Below are positions 1 to 9,097 of a stretch of DNA of 64,000 bases, in pieces. This DNA comes from Bacillota bacterium. Lineage in GTDB: Bacteria > Bacillota > Sulfobacillia > JAIMAT01. Numbering within the stretch: the first letter of the stretch is position 1; every line of letters begins with the position of its first letter. The position numbers and the translations under genes are program-made. The stretch is taken from the NCBI GenBank assembly GCA_029960955.1, contig JASBVS010000028.1, positions 1 through 64,000 on the forward strand, given 5' to 3'. The notes beneath the pieces are model-generated. The model ran no database searches, had not been told where the DNA came from, and saw only the letters and a program-made list of their open reading frames with translations.

Positions 1-371
1 ACAGCCCTTTCCGGCTGGCCGCATCCAGTCGCTCGGTCGAGGGCATGCCCGTCCGGTCCCTTCCCGACCTGGCGGCCGACAAGACCCTCGCACTCTTCGG
101 CCGTGCCGCGCTCCGGGACTTCGTCGACGTCTACATGCTGACGCGAACCCGCTACGACTTCGAGAGGCTCATGGACCTCGCCGCCAGGAAGGACCCGGGG
201 TTCGACCGGTCGCTCTTCGCCAAGGCGCTCGCTCAGGTGACGAAGCTCCCCTTCCGGGGGATCGACATGCTCGTGCCGTTCGATCACCGGCGCATGCAGG
301 AGGACCTCGTGGCGGCCGCCCGCAGGATCCTCCGGCAGGAGCTCGACCGGGGTGACGAGCTTGACCGGTAA
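1..371 (+). CDS. Nucleotidyltransferase AbiEii/AbiGii toxin family protein, C-terminal part
   Basis: The frame is open from base 3 through the first ATG at 45, so only the C-terminal part of the gene is present. The pattern LPDLAADKTLALFGRAALRD followed by FVDVYML matches the region of AbiEii-type nucleotidyltransferases where a conserved D/K pair lies ahead of an R-DxxD stretch. Family members act as toxins of type IV toxin-antitoxin (abortive infection) pairs. No antitoxin gene follows, and any partner would lie upstream of the window. Family assignment rests on this short conserved stretch and is moderately secure. Confidence 0.6.
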   Translation, partial: SPFRLAASSRSVEGMPVRSLPDLAADKTLALFGRAALRDFVDVYMLTRTRYDFERLMDLAARKDPGFDRSLFAKALAQVTKLPFRGIDMLVPFDHRRMQEDLVAAARRILRQELDRGDELDR

Positions 372-454
372 GCGCCCGACTCCGGCGCCGAGCGGGCCCC
401 TGCGACGCTGCAACGCCCTCTGCCGCAAGGGTGGGTCCGGAGAGGAGACCCGTC

Positions 455-471
455 TTAACGTTCCCTTAACA
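455..471 (+). promoter_or_regulatory. PhoP box-like direct repeat upstream of pstB
   Basis: TTAACG and TTAACA occur 11 bp apart (5-bp gap). This is the spacing and sequence of the TT(A/T/C)ACA repeats bound by PhoP in Bacillus. A weak -10-like TAGGTT lies at 503-508. Only two repeats are seen, whereas strong Bacillus Pho boxes often have four. Confidence 0.5.
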
Positions 472-512
472 CTTCGCCCGGACGGCCCGCGGCCCGTTCT
501 GCTAGGTTTGAG

Positions 513-1400
513 GTGTATGCGGGGAACCTGAAGCCGGGGGCGATACCGGTGCAGACGGAAGCACCCGTAGCGATGGAGGAGCGGGTCCAGCCGCTCGCCG
601 GGATCGCGATCTCGACCGGAGGCGCGGCGGACGCCGTGGCGGCCACCCAGCCCAAGATCGTGGTCCGGAACCTGAACACCTACTACGGCGCGAAGCAGGC
701 GTTGAAAGGCGTCAGCCTGGAGGCGCCTGCGCATCGTGTGACGGCGCTGATCGGGCCGTCGGGGTGCGGCAAGTCGACCTTCCTGAGGACGCTCAACCGC
801 ATGAACGACACGATACCGGGCTTCCGCATGGAGGGCCAGGTCCTGCTCGACCAGGAAGACATCTACGCCCCCAACGTGGACGCGGTGGCGCTGCGGCGGA
901 GGGTGGGGATGGTCTTCCAGCGGCCCAACCCCTTCCCCCGCTCCATCTACGACAACGTCGCCTTCGGCCCGCGGCTCCACGGGCTGCGCAAGAAAGCCGA
1001 CCTGGACGAGGTGGTGGAGTGGAGCCTGCGGGCGGCCAACCTCTGGGACGAGGTGAAGGACCGCCTGCGCGAGTCGGCCTTCTCGCTCTCGGGGGGGCAG
1101 CAGCAGCGCCTCTGCATCGCGCGGGCGCTGGCGGTGCAGCCGGAGGTCCTGCTCATGGACGAGCCGGCCAGCGCCCTGGATCCGACCTCCACGAGCCGCA
1201 TCGAGGATCTGATCACCTACCTCAAGCACGACTACACGATCGTCATCGTCACCCACAACATGCAGCAGGCCGCGCGCATCTCGGACCTCACCGCCTTCTT
1301 CCTGAACGGCGAGCTGATCGAAGCGGGGCCGACCAGCGAGATCTTCACGCGGCCGAAGGAGAAGCGGACGGAGGAGTACATCACCGGCCGGTTCGGCTAG
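513..1400 (+). CDS. pstB: Phosphate ABC transporter ATP-binding protein PstB
   Basis: ATPase of the high-affinity phosphate importer PstSCAB, acting on the cytoplasmic face. Walker [10 protein letters not shown] is at residues 81-89. The signature SLSGGQQQR, Walker B LLMDEP and H-loop [13 protein letters not shown] follow in order and are typical of PstB. The GTG at 513 gives 295 residues with a non-conserved 48-residue lead. An in-frame ATG at 573 would give about 275 residues, closer to the family length, and would fit better if transcription starts just after the -10-like element at 503-508. The gene heads a pstB-pstC-pstA operon. No pstS or phoU is visible nearby. Confidence 0.93.
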   Translation: MYAGNLKPGAIPVQTEAPVAMEERVQPLAGIAISTGGAADAVAATQPKIVVRNLNTYYGAKQALKGVSLEAPAHRVTALIGPSGCGKSTFLRTLNRMNDTIPGFRMEGQVLLDQEDIYAPNVDAVALRRRVGMVFQRPNPFPRSIYDNVAFGPRLHGLRKKADLDEVVEWSLRAANLWDEVKDRLRESAFSLSGGQQQRLCIARALAVQPEVLLMDEPASALDPTSTSRIEDLITYLKHDYTIVIVTHNMQQAARISDLTAFFLNGELIEAGPTSEIFTRPKEKRTEEYITGRFG

Positions 1401-1433
1401 CCGGGCTGGCGGGGGCCGTCTGGAGGAAGGATC

Positions 1434-2354
1434 GTGAGTCGCAGGGGTGACCTGGTCTTCAGGGTGCTGACCGCGTTCGGCGGCACCCTCATCTTCCTTG
1501 TCGTCGTGCTCATGCTGCTGCAGATGCTGGAGGGCTCGCTGCCCATCCTCGGCAAGGCCGGGCTCGGGTTCTTCGCCGGGGCGACGTGGGATCCGGTCCG
1601 TTCGGTCTTCCACGCGCTTCCTTCCATCTGGGGGACGCTGGTCAGCTCGTTCATCGGCCTAGTGATCGCGGTCCCCTTCGGCCTGGGGGTCGCCATCTTC
1701 CTCTCGCAGGTGGCGCCGCGCTGGCTGGCGGGCACCGCCTCGGTCGCGGTGGAGCTGCTCGCCGCCATCCCCAGCGTCATCTACGGCTACTGGGGCATCT
1801 TCGTGCTGGCGCCGCTGCTGCGGCAGGTGATCGAGCCGGGGCTGGCCGGGGCGCTGGGCTGGCTGCCCTTCTTCCAGGGACCGGCCTTCGGCGTCGGCAT
1901 GCTGGCGGCGGGCCTGATCCTCTCGATCATGGTGCTGCCCACCATCGCCGCCATCTCGCGCGACGTGCTGGCGGCGGTGCCGGTGGAGCAGCGCGACGCC
2001 GCGCTGGCGCTGGGGGCGACGCGCTGGGAGGCGATCACCGGCGCCCTTCTTCCTTATGCGAGGACGGGGCTGGTCGGGGCCGTGGTGCTGGCGCTGGGAC
2101 GCGCGGTGGGCGAGACGATGGCGGTCACCATGCTGATCGGGAACCAGCCGACGCTCTCGCTCTCGCTCTTCTCGCCGGCCTACTCGATGGCCAGCATCAT
2201 CGCCAACGAGTTCACGGAGGCGACGACCGTCCCGCACATCTCGGCGCTGATCGCCATCGGCCTGATCCTCTTCGTCCTCGGCTTCCTGCTCAACGCGGGG
2301 GCGCGGCTGCTGGTCTGGCAGATGGACCGGCGGCTGGGCGGTGAGCGGGCGTGA
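1434..2354 (+). CDS. pstC: Phosphate ABC transporter permease PstC
   Basis: Membrane subunit of the phosphate importer, 306 residues with about six hydrophobic segments. The permease coupling loop reads DAALALGATRWEAI, followed by GRAVGETMAVTMLIGN, a PstC/PstA hallmark. GTG start with GGAAGG about 5 bases upstream. It overlaps pstA by 4 bases (GTGA), indicating translational coupling. PstC rather than PstA is inferred from the long periplasmic segment after the first helix and from gene order. Confidence 0.92.
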   Translation: MSRRGDLVFRVLTAFGGTLIFLVVVLMLLQMLEGSLPILGKAGLGFFAGATWDPVRSVFHALPSIWGTLVSSFIGLVIAVPFGLGVAIFLSQVAPRWLAGTASVAVELLAAIPSVIYGYWGIFVLAPLLRQVIEPGLAGALGWLPFFQGPAFGVGMLAAGLILSIMVLPTIAAISRDVLAAVPVEQRDAALALGATRWEAITGALLPYARTGLVGAVVLALGRAVGETMAVTMLIGNQPTLSLSLFSPAYSMASIIANEFTEATTVPHISALIAIGLILFVLGFLLNAGARLLVWQMDRRLGGERA

Positions 2355-3268
2355 GCCGGCCGCTGGCCGTCGAGCAGGAGAGCGCGGGGCGGGCGCCCTA
2401 CCCGCGGCCGCTTCCTCCGCCGGAGACGGGCTGGCGGCGGTGGAAGGACCGGCTGATGATCGGCCTGACCGGTCTCGCCTTCCTGCTGGCCCTGGTACCG
2501 CTGGCCCACATCCTGGGCTACACGCTCTGGCGCGGCCTGCCGACGCTCAACTGGGACTTCTTCACGCAGCTGCCGGCGCCGGTGGGCGAGCCGGGAGGCG
2601 GGATCGTCCAGGCGCTGGTGGGCACGCTCCTCATCGTCGCCATGGCCACGGCGATGGGCGTTCCCGTCGGGCTGCTGGCGGGCATCTACCTGGCCGAGTT
2701 CGGTCGCGGGCGCTTCGCCACCTGGCTCGGCTTCCTGAGCGACGTCCTCACCGGCATCCCCTCGATCACGGTCGGGATCTTCGCCTACACGCTGATCGTC
2801 GTGCCCATGCAGACCTTCTCCGCCTTCTCCGGGGCGGTGGCGCTGGCCATCCTCATGGTGCCGACCGTCACCCGGACGACCGCCGACATGCTGCGCCTGG
2901 TGCCGGTCGAGATGCGCGACGGGGCGTTGGCGCTGGGCGCCCCCCTCTGGTACGCGGTGCTCAGCGTCGAGATGCGCCAGGCGCTGCCGGGCATCGTCAC
3001 CGGCATCATGCTGGCGGTGGCGCGCGTCTCCGGCGAGACGGCGCCGCTCCTCTTCACCGCCTTCGGCGCCAACGTCCTGGTCTGGAACGTCTTCCGGCCC
3101 ATGGCCACCATGACGCTGCAGATCTTCCAGTACTCGATCTCGCCGTGGCCGACGCAGCAGCAGCTGGCCTGGGGCGCGGCCCTGGTCCTCATCGTGCTCG
3201 TCCTGGCGCTCAACCTGGGCGCGCGGGCGCTGGCCAAGTACATGTCCCGCTACAACGCCGGCCGCTGA
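2351..3268 (+). CDS. pstA: Phosphate ABC transporter permease PstA
   Basis: Second membrane subunit of the phosphate importer, 305 residues. The coupling loop DGALALGAPLWYAVL and the GETAPLLFTAFG segment are characteristic of PstA. The N-terminal ~35 residues are a Pro/Arg-rich cytoplasmic lead. GTG start inside the pstC stop codon. The 3' end overlaps the convergent nuclease gene by 19 bases. Confidence 0.92.
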   Translation: MSRPLAVEQESAGRAPYPRPLPPPETGWRRWKDRLMIGLTGLAFLLALVPLAHILGYTLWRGLPTLNWDFFTQLPAPVGEPGGGIVQALVGTLLIVAMATAMGVPVGLLAGIYLAEFGRGRFATWLGFLSDVLTGIPSITVGIFAYTLIVVPMQTFSAFSGAVALAILMVPTVTRTTADMLRLVPVEMRDGALALGAPLWYAVLSVEMRQALPGIVTGIMLAVARVSGETAPLLFTAFGANVLVWNVFRPMATMTLQIFQYSISPWPTQQQLAWGAALVLIVLVLALNLGARALAKYMSRYNAGR

Positions 3269-5475
3269 TCGGCCTCGCCCGCGGCGGGAGTCTTCCCGGA
3301 GGAAGCGACCTCCCCCGAGGAGGTGTTCTTCGCGGAGGAGGCGGGCTGCCCGGGGGAGACGCTCTCCCCCGACGGGCCCTCTTCCGCCACCGCGCCCAGC
3401 GGCTTGAGGCGGAGGCTCTGGCGCCGGGGCCGGACGTGGGCCACCTGGACGCGGATGCGCCCCCGGGCCGGAGCGGTCAGCCGTCCCTCCAGGCCACCGA
3501 GCGCGGGCAGCGTGCAGCCGCCCGTCTCGCCGGCCTGGCCCTCGAAGCTCTCCCCGCGGTGCAGCTCCAGGTAGCGCAGGAGCCAGTAGCGCTGGCGCGT
3601 CTGCAGCGCGTGGCGCACCTCGCTCATGCCGCGCTCGATGTGGCCGATCAGCTCGCCCATGGCCAGCTCGTCGTAAGGGAGGGAGGCGTCCCGCGCCAGC
3701 GCGATCAGCTGGCGCTGCGCCACCAGGTCGCCGAAGCGGCGCAGCGGCGAGGTGGCCTGGATGTATGGATTGAGCGCCAGCACCTCGTGCGGGCCGGGCT
3801 CCACGCTGACGCGCGCGCCCTCGCCCTTGCGCGAGGTGCGGAAGGGGGCCGGGACGCGCGCCCGTGCCAGGAAGCCGGCGAAGCCGTGGTTGCCCCAGAC
3901 CATCGCCTCGGCGACCAGGCGGCGCGCCGGCGTATCGTAGAGGGGCTCGACCAGGATGCGGCCGTCGCGGACGCGCACCTCCACCTCGCTGCGGTCGAAG
4001 CGGTGCGCGCCGGCGGCGGCACGCCCCTCCTCCAGCCGCTCGGTGAAGGCGCGGAGCTCGCCCAGCAGCGTCCGGAAGCGCGCGCCCGCCGCCGGCCGGC
4101 CGTCGGCCGGGGCGCCGCCGGGGAAGCCCGCCGCGCCGGCGATGGCCAGGTCGGCTTCCTCGTAGGTGAGGCGCGCGGTCAGGCGCAGAAGCGCCACCTC
4201 CAGCTCCTGGTCGAGGAGCTCGCCCCGCTCGGCGTCGAAGCGGAGGTAGACCGAGACCGCCGGCCGCGCCTCCGTCTCGCTCAGCGAGAGCCAGCCGTCC
4301 ACCAGCTCCTCGGGGAACATGGGGACGACCCCCTCGGGGAAGTAGAAGGTCTCGCCGCGCCGCATCGCTTCCTGGTCGAGGGCGCCGCCGGCGGGGACGG
4401 TCAGGGCGGGCGCGGCGATGTGGACGCCCAGCCAGAGCCGCTCGCCCTCCCGCCAGAAGGAGACGGCGTCGTCCACCTCGCGGGTCTCCGCCGAGTCGAT
4501 GGCGAGGACGGCGGCGCCCACCGCCTCGGCGCGGGCGCGGGGGAGGGCGGCGCCGGGCCGTTCCTCCAGCAGGCGGCGCGCCTCCTCCACCGCCTGCGGC
4601 GAGCGCGCCCGCGGCAGCTCGTGGCGCTCGAAGGTCTCGTTCACGTCCTGGTCGAGGATGCCCGCCGCCTCGAAGAGCTCCAGCGCCTCGTCCGGCCCCT
4701 CCAGGCCGCTCGCCTCCACCAGCTCGGAGGAAGGGGTGCGCGCCTCGCCGTGGAGCGCCCAGAGCGCCAGCGCCCGCGCCTCGTCGCGCGCCTCCGCGCA
4801 GAGGCGCTCCTCGTGGATCCAGGCCGGTGCCGCGGGGTCGGGCGGCGCCGGCGGCGGCGCCTCGCCCTCCAGGCGCCTGGCCAGCGCCGGGCGGAGGCTC
4901 TCCACCCAGGCGGCGAGGGCCGAGAGGCGGCGGCTGCGCGCCTCCATGGCGGAGGCCTCCCGCCGGGCCGTCTCCACCCGCTCGGCGCTGCGCGGCAGGA
5001 GGCGGCCGTCGGCCGCCTCGAAGAAGATCGCCTCGCGCGCCAGCTGCGCGGCCAGCGCCAGAAGCGCCTCCGGCGGCGCTTCCTGCCCGAGGTAGAGGCG
5101 GGCCAGCTCCTCCAGGGTGAAGCCGGCCGAGGCCGGCGCCCTGCCGGCGGGGACCTCGGGGGAGGCGGCCTGCCCGCCTCCGGCGGCCTGCGCGCTGCCG
5201 GCGCCCCGGCTCGCCGCCTCGTCGAGCGCGGCGGACCAGAGCAGCTCCAGGTCGACCGGCCAGCGGCCGGCCAGCGCGTCGATGGCGGTCGCCACCTCCA
5301 GGCGGGAGGAAGGCTCCTCTGCGCCCGGCGCCCGCTCGACCAGCCAGGCCCGCTCCGGGGCGAGCTCCGCGCGCTCGCCGTCCGGGGCGAGGAGGAGCCA
5401 GCGCCCGCGGGGCCCGCCGCTCAGCCGGGCCGCCACCTGGAGGCGGCGCCGCCGCTCCCAGACCACCATCCACAT
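3250..5475 (-). CDS. RNase II/R family (RNB domain) exoribonuclease-like protein
   Basis: 741 residues. The RNB core includes IDSAETREVDDAVSFW near residues 325-340, GVHIAAP, then YFPEGVVPMFPEEL and, toward the end, RQRYWLLRYLE. This is the order seen in 3'-5' exoribonucleases of the RNase II family. E. coli RNase II places four Asp residues at the active site. Here the motif reads D...E.DD, so one acidic ligand is Glu instead of Asp. N-terminal cold-shock domains are not obvious. The last ~45 residues are a Ser/Gly/Pro/Ala-rich tail. It is not the usual rnr: no smpB or secG lies beside it. Either a divergent RNase II or a low-activity paralogue. Confidence 0.8.
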   Translation of the reverse strand: MWMVVWERRRRLQVAARLSGGPRGRWLLLAPDGERAELAPERAWLVERAPGAEEPSSRLEVATAIDALAGRWPVDLELLWSAALDEAASRGAGSAQAAGGGQAASPEVPAGRAPASAGFTLEELARLYLGQEAPPEALLALAAQLAREAIFFEAADGRLLPRSAERVETARREASAMEARSRRLSALAAWVESLRPALARRLEGEAPPPAPPDPAAPAWIHEERLCAEARDEARALALWALHGEARTPSSELVEASGLEGPDEALELFEAAGILDQDVNETFERHELPRARSPQAVEEARRLLEERPGAALPRARAEAVGAAVLAIDSAETREVDDAVSFWREGERLWLGVHIAAPALTVPAGGALDQEAMRRGETFYFPEGVVPMFPEELVDGWLSLSETEARPAVSVYLRFDAERGELLDQELEVALLRLTARLTYEEADLAIAGAAGFPGGAPADGRPAAGARFRTLLGELRAFTERLEEGRAAAGAHRFDRSEVEVRVRDGRILVEPLYDTPARRLVAEAMVWGNHGFAGFLARARVPAPFRTSRKGEGARVSVEPGPHEVLALNPYIQATSPLRRFGDLVAQRQLIALARDASLPYDELAMGELIGHIERGMSEVRHALQTRQRYWLLRYLELHRGESFEGQAGETGGCTLPALGGLEGRLTAPARGRIRVQVAHVRPRRQSLRLKPLGAVAEEGPSGESVSPGQPASSAKNTSSGEVASSGKTPAAGEADQRPAL

Positions 5476-5511
5476 GGCTCCAGTCTAGCGGCTGGGCGGG
5501 CCGGACGCACG

Positions 5512-5544
5512 GGGAGGCGGGCTCCGGGAGCGAGCCCGCCTCCC
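5512..5544. terminator. 13-bp perfect hairpin between doxX and the RNase gene
   Basis: Arms 5512-5524 and 5532-5544 are exact inverted repeats around a 7-base loop. On the minus strand it lies just downstream of the DoxX gene. There is no clear U-tract on either side, so an intrinsic terminator function is only likely, not certain. Confidence 0.45.
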
Positions 5545-5568
5545 TTGCGGTTCGGGCGCGGCGGCGCC

Positions 5569-6123
5569 TCAGCTCGCCGCCGAGGCCGTCGCCCCGCGCG
5601 CCTCGCCCTTGCGGCCGAAGAGGAGCGGCCAGAGCCAGCGGTCGACGCCCAGGTAGCCGGCGTTGGTCCAGGCGAGCAGGATGAGGATCGCGAGGGTGTA
5701 GAGCCAGCCGTTGGAGCTGGCCGAGCCGGCCAGCATGAAGTTGAGGTTCATCAGGGCGCCGCCCGCGGCCGCGATGGGCGTGAGGAAGCCGAAGATCAGG
5801 CCGAGACCGACGAGCAGCTCCGCCGCGACGATGAAGTAGGAGAAGGCAGGACCTGCGTGGATGTTGATCAGGAAGTGGAGGAAGTCGCGATACCACCAGT
5901 AGGCCGAGCCGGGGAGCGGCTTCCCGTCGGGTCCGGTCGCGAGGCCGGCGCCCTTCGTCCAGAAGCCGGTGATCGCCGTGCCGGCCTTGGCGCCCACCCA
6001 GACGTCCTCCTGCATCTTCTCCCAGGCGGCCTGGAGCCACTGCCAGCCGACGTAGACGCGGATCAGCAGCCAGATCCAGCTGAACGCGCGGTCGCGGAAG
6101 AGCCTCATGACGGTCGCGTTCAC
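5569..6123 (-). CDS. DoxX family membrane protein
   Basis: 184 residues with four hydrophobic segments. The first reads WIWLLIRVYVGWQWLQAAWE, followed by a loop with Trp-rich SAYWWYRDFLHFL, then VVAAELLVGLGLIFG with a conserved acidic residue. This matches the DoxX/TQO-like integral membrane family, whose archetype DoxD/DoxA oxidises thiosulfate with quinone. Many bacterial members are uncharacterised and linked to redox or sulfur stress. A strong ribosome site GGAGGGG precedes the ATG. No second oxidoreductase subunit is adjacent, so the substrate is unknown. Confidence 0.8.
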   Translation of the reverse strand: MNATVMRLFRDRAFSWIWLLIRVYVGWQWLQAAWEKMQEDVWVGAKAGTAITGFWTKGAGLATGPDGKPLPGSAYWWYRDFLHFLINIHAGPAFSYFIVAAELLVGLGLIFGFLTPIAAAGGALMNLNFMLAGSASSNGWLYTLAILILLAWTNAGYLGVDRWLWPLLFGRKGEARGATASAAS

Positions 6124-6486
6124 GATGCACCCCTCCTTCGGACCGGACCCGTCGCCGGTCCTTGGGACTTCGGAGGGCGGCGTGGCGGCCGCTCCCGGGT
6201 CGCCGCCGCTTCCTCGTGCTGCCGGAGCCTAGCGAGGCCGGGGCGCGCGCGTTCATCGGCCGGGAAGAGTAAGTTGGGCCGGCCGGTCTACCGCTACTGC
6301 CCCGTTCATCCATTGGCGCATCGGTCAGGAGCCTTACAATGGACCTAGGTTGATCGACTTACACGACGGCCGCCAGCCGGCAGGCTCGGGGATGCGGGAC
6401 GACGAATAGGATCCCGGGCGCCGGGGCCCGAGGCGTGACGGATGGGCGGGCCCGCCGGCGCAGCCGCGTGCGATGGGGGGATCGAG
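6124..6486. other. Intergenic region between divergent doxX and citrate synthase genes
   Basis: 363 bases without a convincing gene. It must hold the promoters of both flanking genes. The only site I can support is the citrate synthase promoter at 6313-6340. Several short GC-rich inverted repeats are present but none is distinctive. Confidence 0.5.
6313..6340 (+). promoter_or_regulatory. Sigma-A-type promoter candidate for citrate synthase
   Basis: TTGGCG at 6313-6318 and TACAAT at 6335-6340 with a 16-bp spacer. The -10 matches 5 of 6 consensus bases and the -35 matches 4 of 6. The implied transcript starts about 140 bases before the gene. Confidence 0.4.
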
Positions 6487-7611
6487 ATGCCCAACGAGAC
6501 GCCGAAGGCGGGACTGGAAGACGTCGTGGCCGGGATGTCCGAGATCTGTTTCATCGACGGCCTGGAGGGCCGCCTGCTCTACCGGGGCTACGACATCCAC
6601 GACCTGGCGGAGCACGCGTCCTTCGAGGAAGTGGTCTACCTCCTCTGGTACGGTTCGCTGCCCACCCGCGCGGAGCTCGAGCGCCTGGAGGCCGAGCTCG
6701 CCAGCCACACCCTCCCCGGCGACGTGATGGAGTACCTGAGGCGGGCCCCGAAGAACGCCAACCCCATGTCCGTCCTCCGCACCGCGGTCAGCATGCTCTC
6801 GGACAGCGACGAGCGGGCCGACGACAACTCCCGCGAGGCCAACCTGGCCAAGGCGGCGCGCATGACCGCCCTGATCCCGGCGATCGTGGCCGCCTACGCC
6901 CGCCTGCGCCAGGGCAAGGAGCCCGTCGCGCCCGACCCCGAGCTGGGGCTGGCGCGGAACTTCCTTTACATGCTCGACGGCCAGCGGCCCGGGGAGCCGC
7001 TGGGGCGCATCTTCGACGTCTGCCTGGTGCTCCACGCGGACCACGAGCTGAACGCCTCGACCTTCGCCGCCCGCGAGACCGTCAGCACGCTCTCCGACCT
7101 CTACTCGGCCATCACCTCGGCCATCGGCACACTGAAGGGCCCGGCCCACGGCGGCGCCAACACGGCCGTGATGAAGATGCTGCTGGAGATCGGCGAGCCG
7201 GAGCGGGTCGACGCCTGGGTCCACGAGGCGCTGGACAGCAAGAAGAAGATCATGGGCTTCGGCCACCGCGTCTACCGGACGGAGGACCCGCGTGCCACCC
7301 ACCTGCGCGAGTTCGCGCGGCAGCTCTGCGAGCAGAGCGGGAACACGAAGTACTTCCTGATGCAGCGGCGCATCGAGGAGATCATGCTCCAGGAGAAGGG
7401 CCTCTATCCGAACGTCGACTTCTACTCGGCGACCACCTACTACTCGATGGGCATCCCCGTCGACCTCTTCACGCCCATCTTCGCAATCAGCCGCATCTCC
7501 GGCTGGACGGCCCACGCCCTGGAGCAGTACGCCAACAACCGCCTGATCCGGCCGCGCGCCGAGTACGTCGGGCCGACGCGCGAGACGTACGTGCCCATCG
7601 CCCAGCGCTGA
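6487..7611 (+). CDS. Citrate synthase
   Basis: Condenses acetyl-CoA and oxaloacetate to citrate, the entry step of the TCA cycle. 374 residues, typical of the short bacterial/thermophile type. Catalytic motifs are present in order: LHADHELNASTF, GFGHRVYRTEDPR and the Asp in VDFYSA. The ATG at 6487 is chosen over an upstream ATG at 6442 because GGGGGG ends 6 bases before it and because the protein family begins at this point. Single gene ended by a hairpin shared with the convergent regulator. It could be a 2-methylcitrate synthase by sequence alone, but no prp genes are near. Confidence 0.9.
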   Translation: MPNETPKAGLEDVVAGMSEICFIDGLEGRLLYRGYDIHDLAEHASFEEVVYLLWYGSLPTRAELERLEAELASHTLPGDVMEYLRRAPKNANPMSVLRTAVSMLSDSDERADDNSREANLAKAARMTALIPAIVAAYARLRQGKEPVAPDPELGLARNFLYMLDGQRPGEPLGRIFDVCLVLHADHELNASTFAARETVSTLSDLYSAITSAIGTLKGPAHGGANTAVMKMLLEIGEPERVDAWVHEALDSKKKIMGFGHRVYRTEDPRATHLREFARQLCEQSGNTKYFLMQRRIEEIMLQEKGLYPNVDFYSATTYYSMGIPVDLFTPIFAISRISGWTAHALEQYANNRLIRPRAEYVGPTRETYVPIAQR

Positions 7612-7628
7612 GGGAGCCTCTCCCTCAG
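7608..7628. terminator. Bidirectional hairpin between citrate synthase and the XRE regulator
   Basis: CTGAGGGAG and CTCCCTCAG form a perfect 9-bp stem with a 3-base loop. It overlaps the stop codons of both convergent genes. No U-tract is seen. Confidence 0.5.
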
Positions 7629-8158
7629 GAAGCCTCACCCTTCCCGGACCGGACCCGGCGCCCCGGGCGGCCGCCCTCCCCGGCGCCGCCGGGCGCGGGT
7701 CCGGCCGGTGCGCCGCTTCCCGCTGCGCCGCGGGCGAGGAGGGCGAGGAGCGTGCAGATCTGGTCGACGACGGCGGGCTCGAAGAGCGCCGCCGTCTGCA
7801 CCAGCCGGCGCAGGTCGGGCCTGTCGAGGAGGAGACCGGCGGTCTCGCGCAGGTCGCGCGGCAGGTAGGAGACGAGCGAGGCGGCGTCGCCCAGGATCTC
7901 GGCCATGCTGACGCCGTACGTGCTGGCCAGCTCGCGCAGCGTCTCCAGGTCCGGCTGCCGTTCGCCCCGCTCGTAGCGGCCGATGGTGGAGAAGTGCTTG
8001 CCCGTCAGCCGTTCCACGTCGTAGAGGCTGAGGTTCCGCTCCAGGCGGAAGCGCCGGAGCCTCTCGCCCAGCCTGCGCGCCACGGGCTCGCCCGAAGCGT
8101 CGGGCTGCGACCTTGCTGGATCGGCTGCTTCGCGCTCTCCGCGCTCTCCCGCCGGCAT
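7625..8158 (-). CDS. XRE-family helix-turn-helix transcriptional regulator
   Basis: 177 residues. A Cro/C1-type HTH spans about residues 28-90, with LGERLRRFRLERNLSLYDVE, the recognition part GKHFSTIGRYERGERQPD and the ending LRELASTYGVSMAEIL. The remainder is a helical segment rich in Leu and Arg and a low-complexity Gly/Pro/Ala tail. The first ~24 residues look non-conserved, so the true start may be further in. Targets are unknown. It lies upstream of, and on the same strand as, neither of its neighbours' promoters in an obvious operon. Confidence 0.8.
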   Translation of the reverse strand: MPAGERGEREAADPARSQPDASGEPVARRLGERLRRFRLERNLSLYDVERLTGKHFSTIGRYERGERQPDLETLRELASTYGVSMAEILGDAASLVSYLPRDLRETAGLLLDRPDLRRLVQTAALFEPAVVDQICTLLALLARGAAGSGAPAGPAPGGAGEGGRPGRRVRSGKGEAS

Positions 8159-8284
8159 CCTGGCGGCCTCGCCTCCAAAGCCAGCTTTGGCGGGAGGCCG
8201 CCGCTCACCTATAGCCGGTTTGTCATGCCCGGCGGCGGAGGGCGTCCAGATGCGCGCCGCCCGGCCGCCGGGCGCAGCCGGCGG

Positions 8285-9097
8285 TCAGTGCGCCGGCACG
8301 GCGTCGAAGACGACGTCGACGGTGGCGGTGACGGTCAGCTGGCCCGGCTGGACGGGAACCGGCACGGCGGCACTCGCGGCCTCGACCGCGCGCACCCCGA
8401 AGGGTATCGGCACGCCGCCGCTGGCCAGCTGGAGCGAGCGGATGCCCGTCAGGCGGAGGCCCGCCTGCTGGGCCGCGGCCTCGGCGCGCCCGCGCGCGTC
8501 GTCGATGGCCAGGTTGGTGGCCTGGCGCTCCAGCGAGGTCCGGTCGCGAACGTCGAAGACGACGCCGCCCGCCTGGTTGGCTCCGGCCTGCGTGGCGGCG
8601 TCCAGGACGGCCCCGGCCCGGTCGGCCGGCACGCCCACGGAGAGCGTGTGGACCGCTTCGTAGCCCGAGGGTGCGGGCGACGGGCCGCCCGTGCCGTAGA
8701 CGGGACCGAGCGAATACTCCGACGTGCGGATCTCCTTGGCGTCGACGCCGGCCTGGCGCAGCGCCTGGATCAGCTTCTGGACCGCGCCGGCGTTGGCCTC
8801 GGCAGCCGCCTGCGCGCTGGCGGCCCGGGTCCGCACGCCGACCTGGAGGGTCGCCCAGTCGGGCGTCGCCTGGACGCTGCCGCTGCCGCTGGCCGAGACG
8901 GTGGCCGCTCCGGCTCCGCCCGCGCTCGAGCCGGTCGCCGCGGCCAGCGCCGCCGGCTGGGAGTGCGGGGTGACGCCCGGCAGGCCGGGAAGGCCCGCGA
9001 TGGCCGCGAGAACGGCGAGGGCCAGCGCGGCGGCGGCCAGCGCGGCGGCGAGCGGGCGCCGCCGGATCCTCTGCAAGAGCCCGCCTTCGGGAGACAT
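8285..9097 (-). CDS. SIMPL domain-containing (DUF541) secreted protein
   Basis: 270 residues. An N-terminal hydrophobic segment at about residues 14-40, after RRR, acts as a signal peptide or anchor. The rest matches the SIMPL/DUF541 fold: VSASGSGSVQATPDWATLQV, then a central KEIRTSEYSLGPVY and the end LTVTATVDVVFDA. Bacterial members are periplasmic or surface proteins with no firmly established biochemical role. Monocistronic, divergent from the VanW gene. Confidence 0.82.
   Translation of the reverse strand: MSPEGGLLQRIRRRPLAAALAAAALALAVLAAIAGLPGLPGVTPHSQPAALAAATGSSAGGAGAATVSASGSGSVQATPDWATLQVGVRTRAASAQAAAEANAGAVQKLIQALRQAGVDAKEIRTSEYSLGPVYGTGGPSPAPSGYEAVHTLSVGVPADRAGAVLDAATQAGANQAGGVVFDVRDRTSLERQATNLAIDDARGRAEAAAQQAGLRLTGIRSLQLASGGVPIPFGVRAVEAASAAVPVPVQPGQLTVTATVDVVFDAVPAH

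Noticed and set aside
2180-6313. Very long open frame on the minus strand antisense to pstCA and in other frames of the nuclease
   Set aside because: It overlaps well-conserved genes in other frames and is Arg/Pro/Gly-rich. Long stop-free antisense frames are a normal by-product of high GC.
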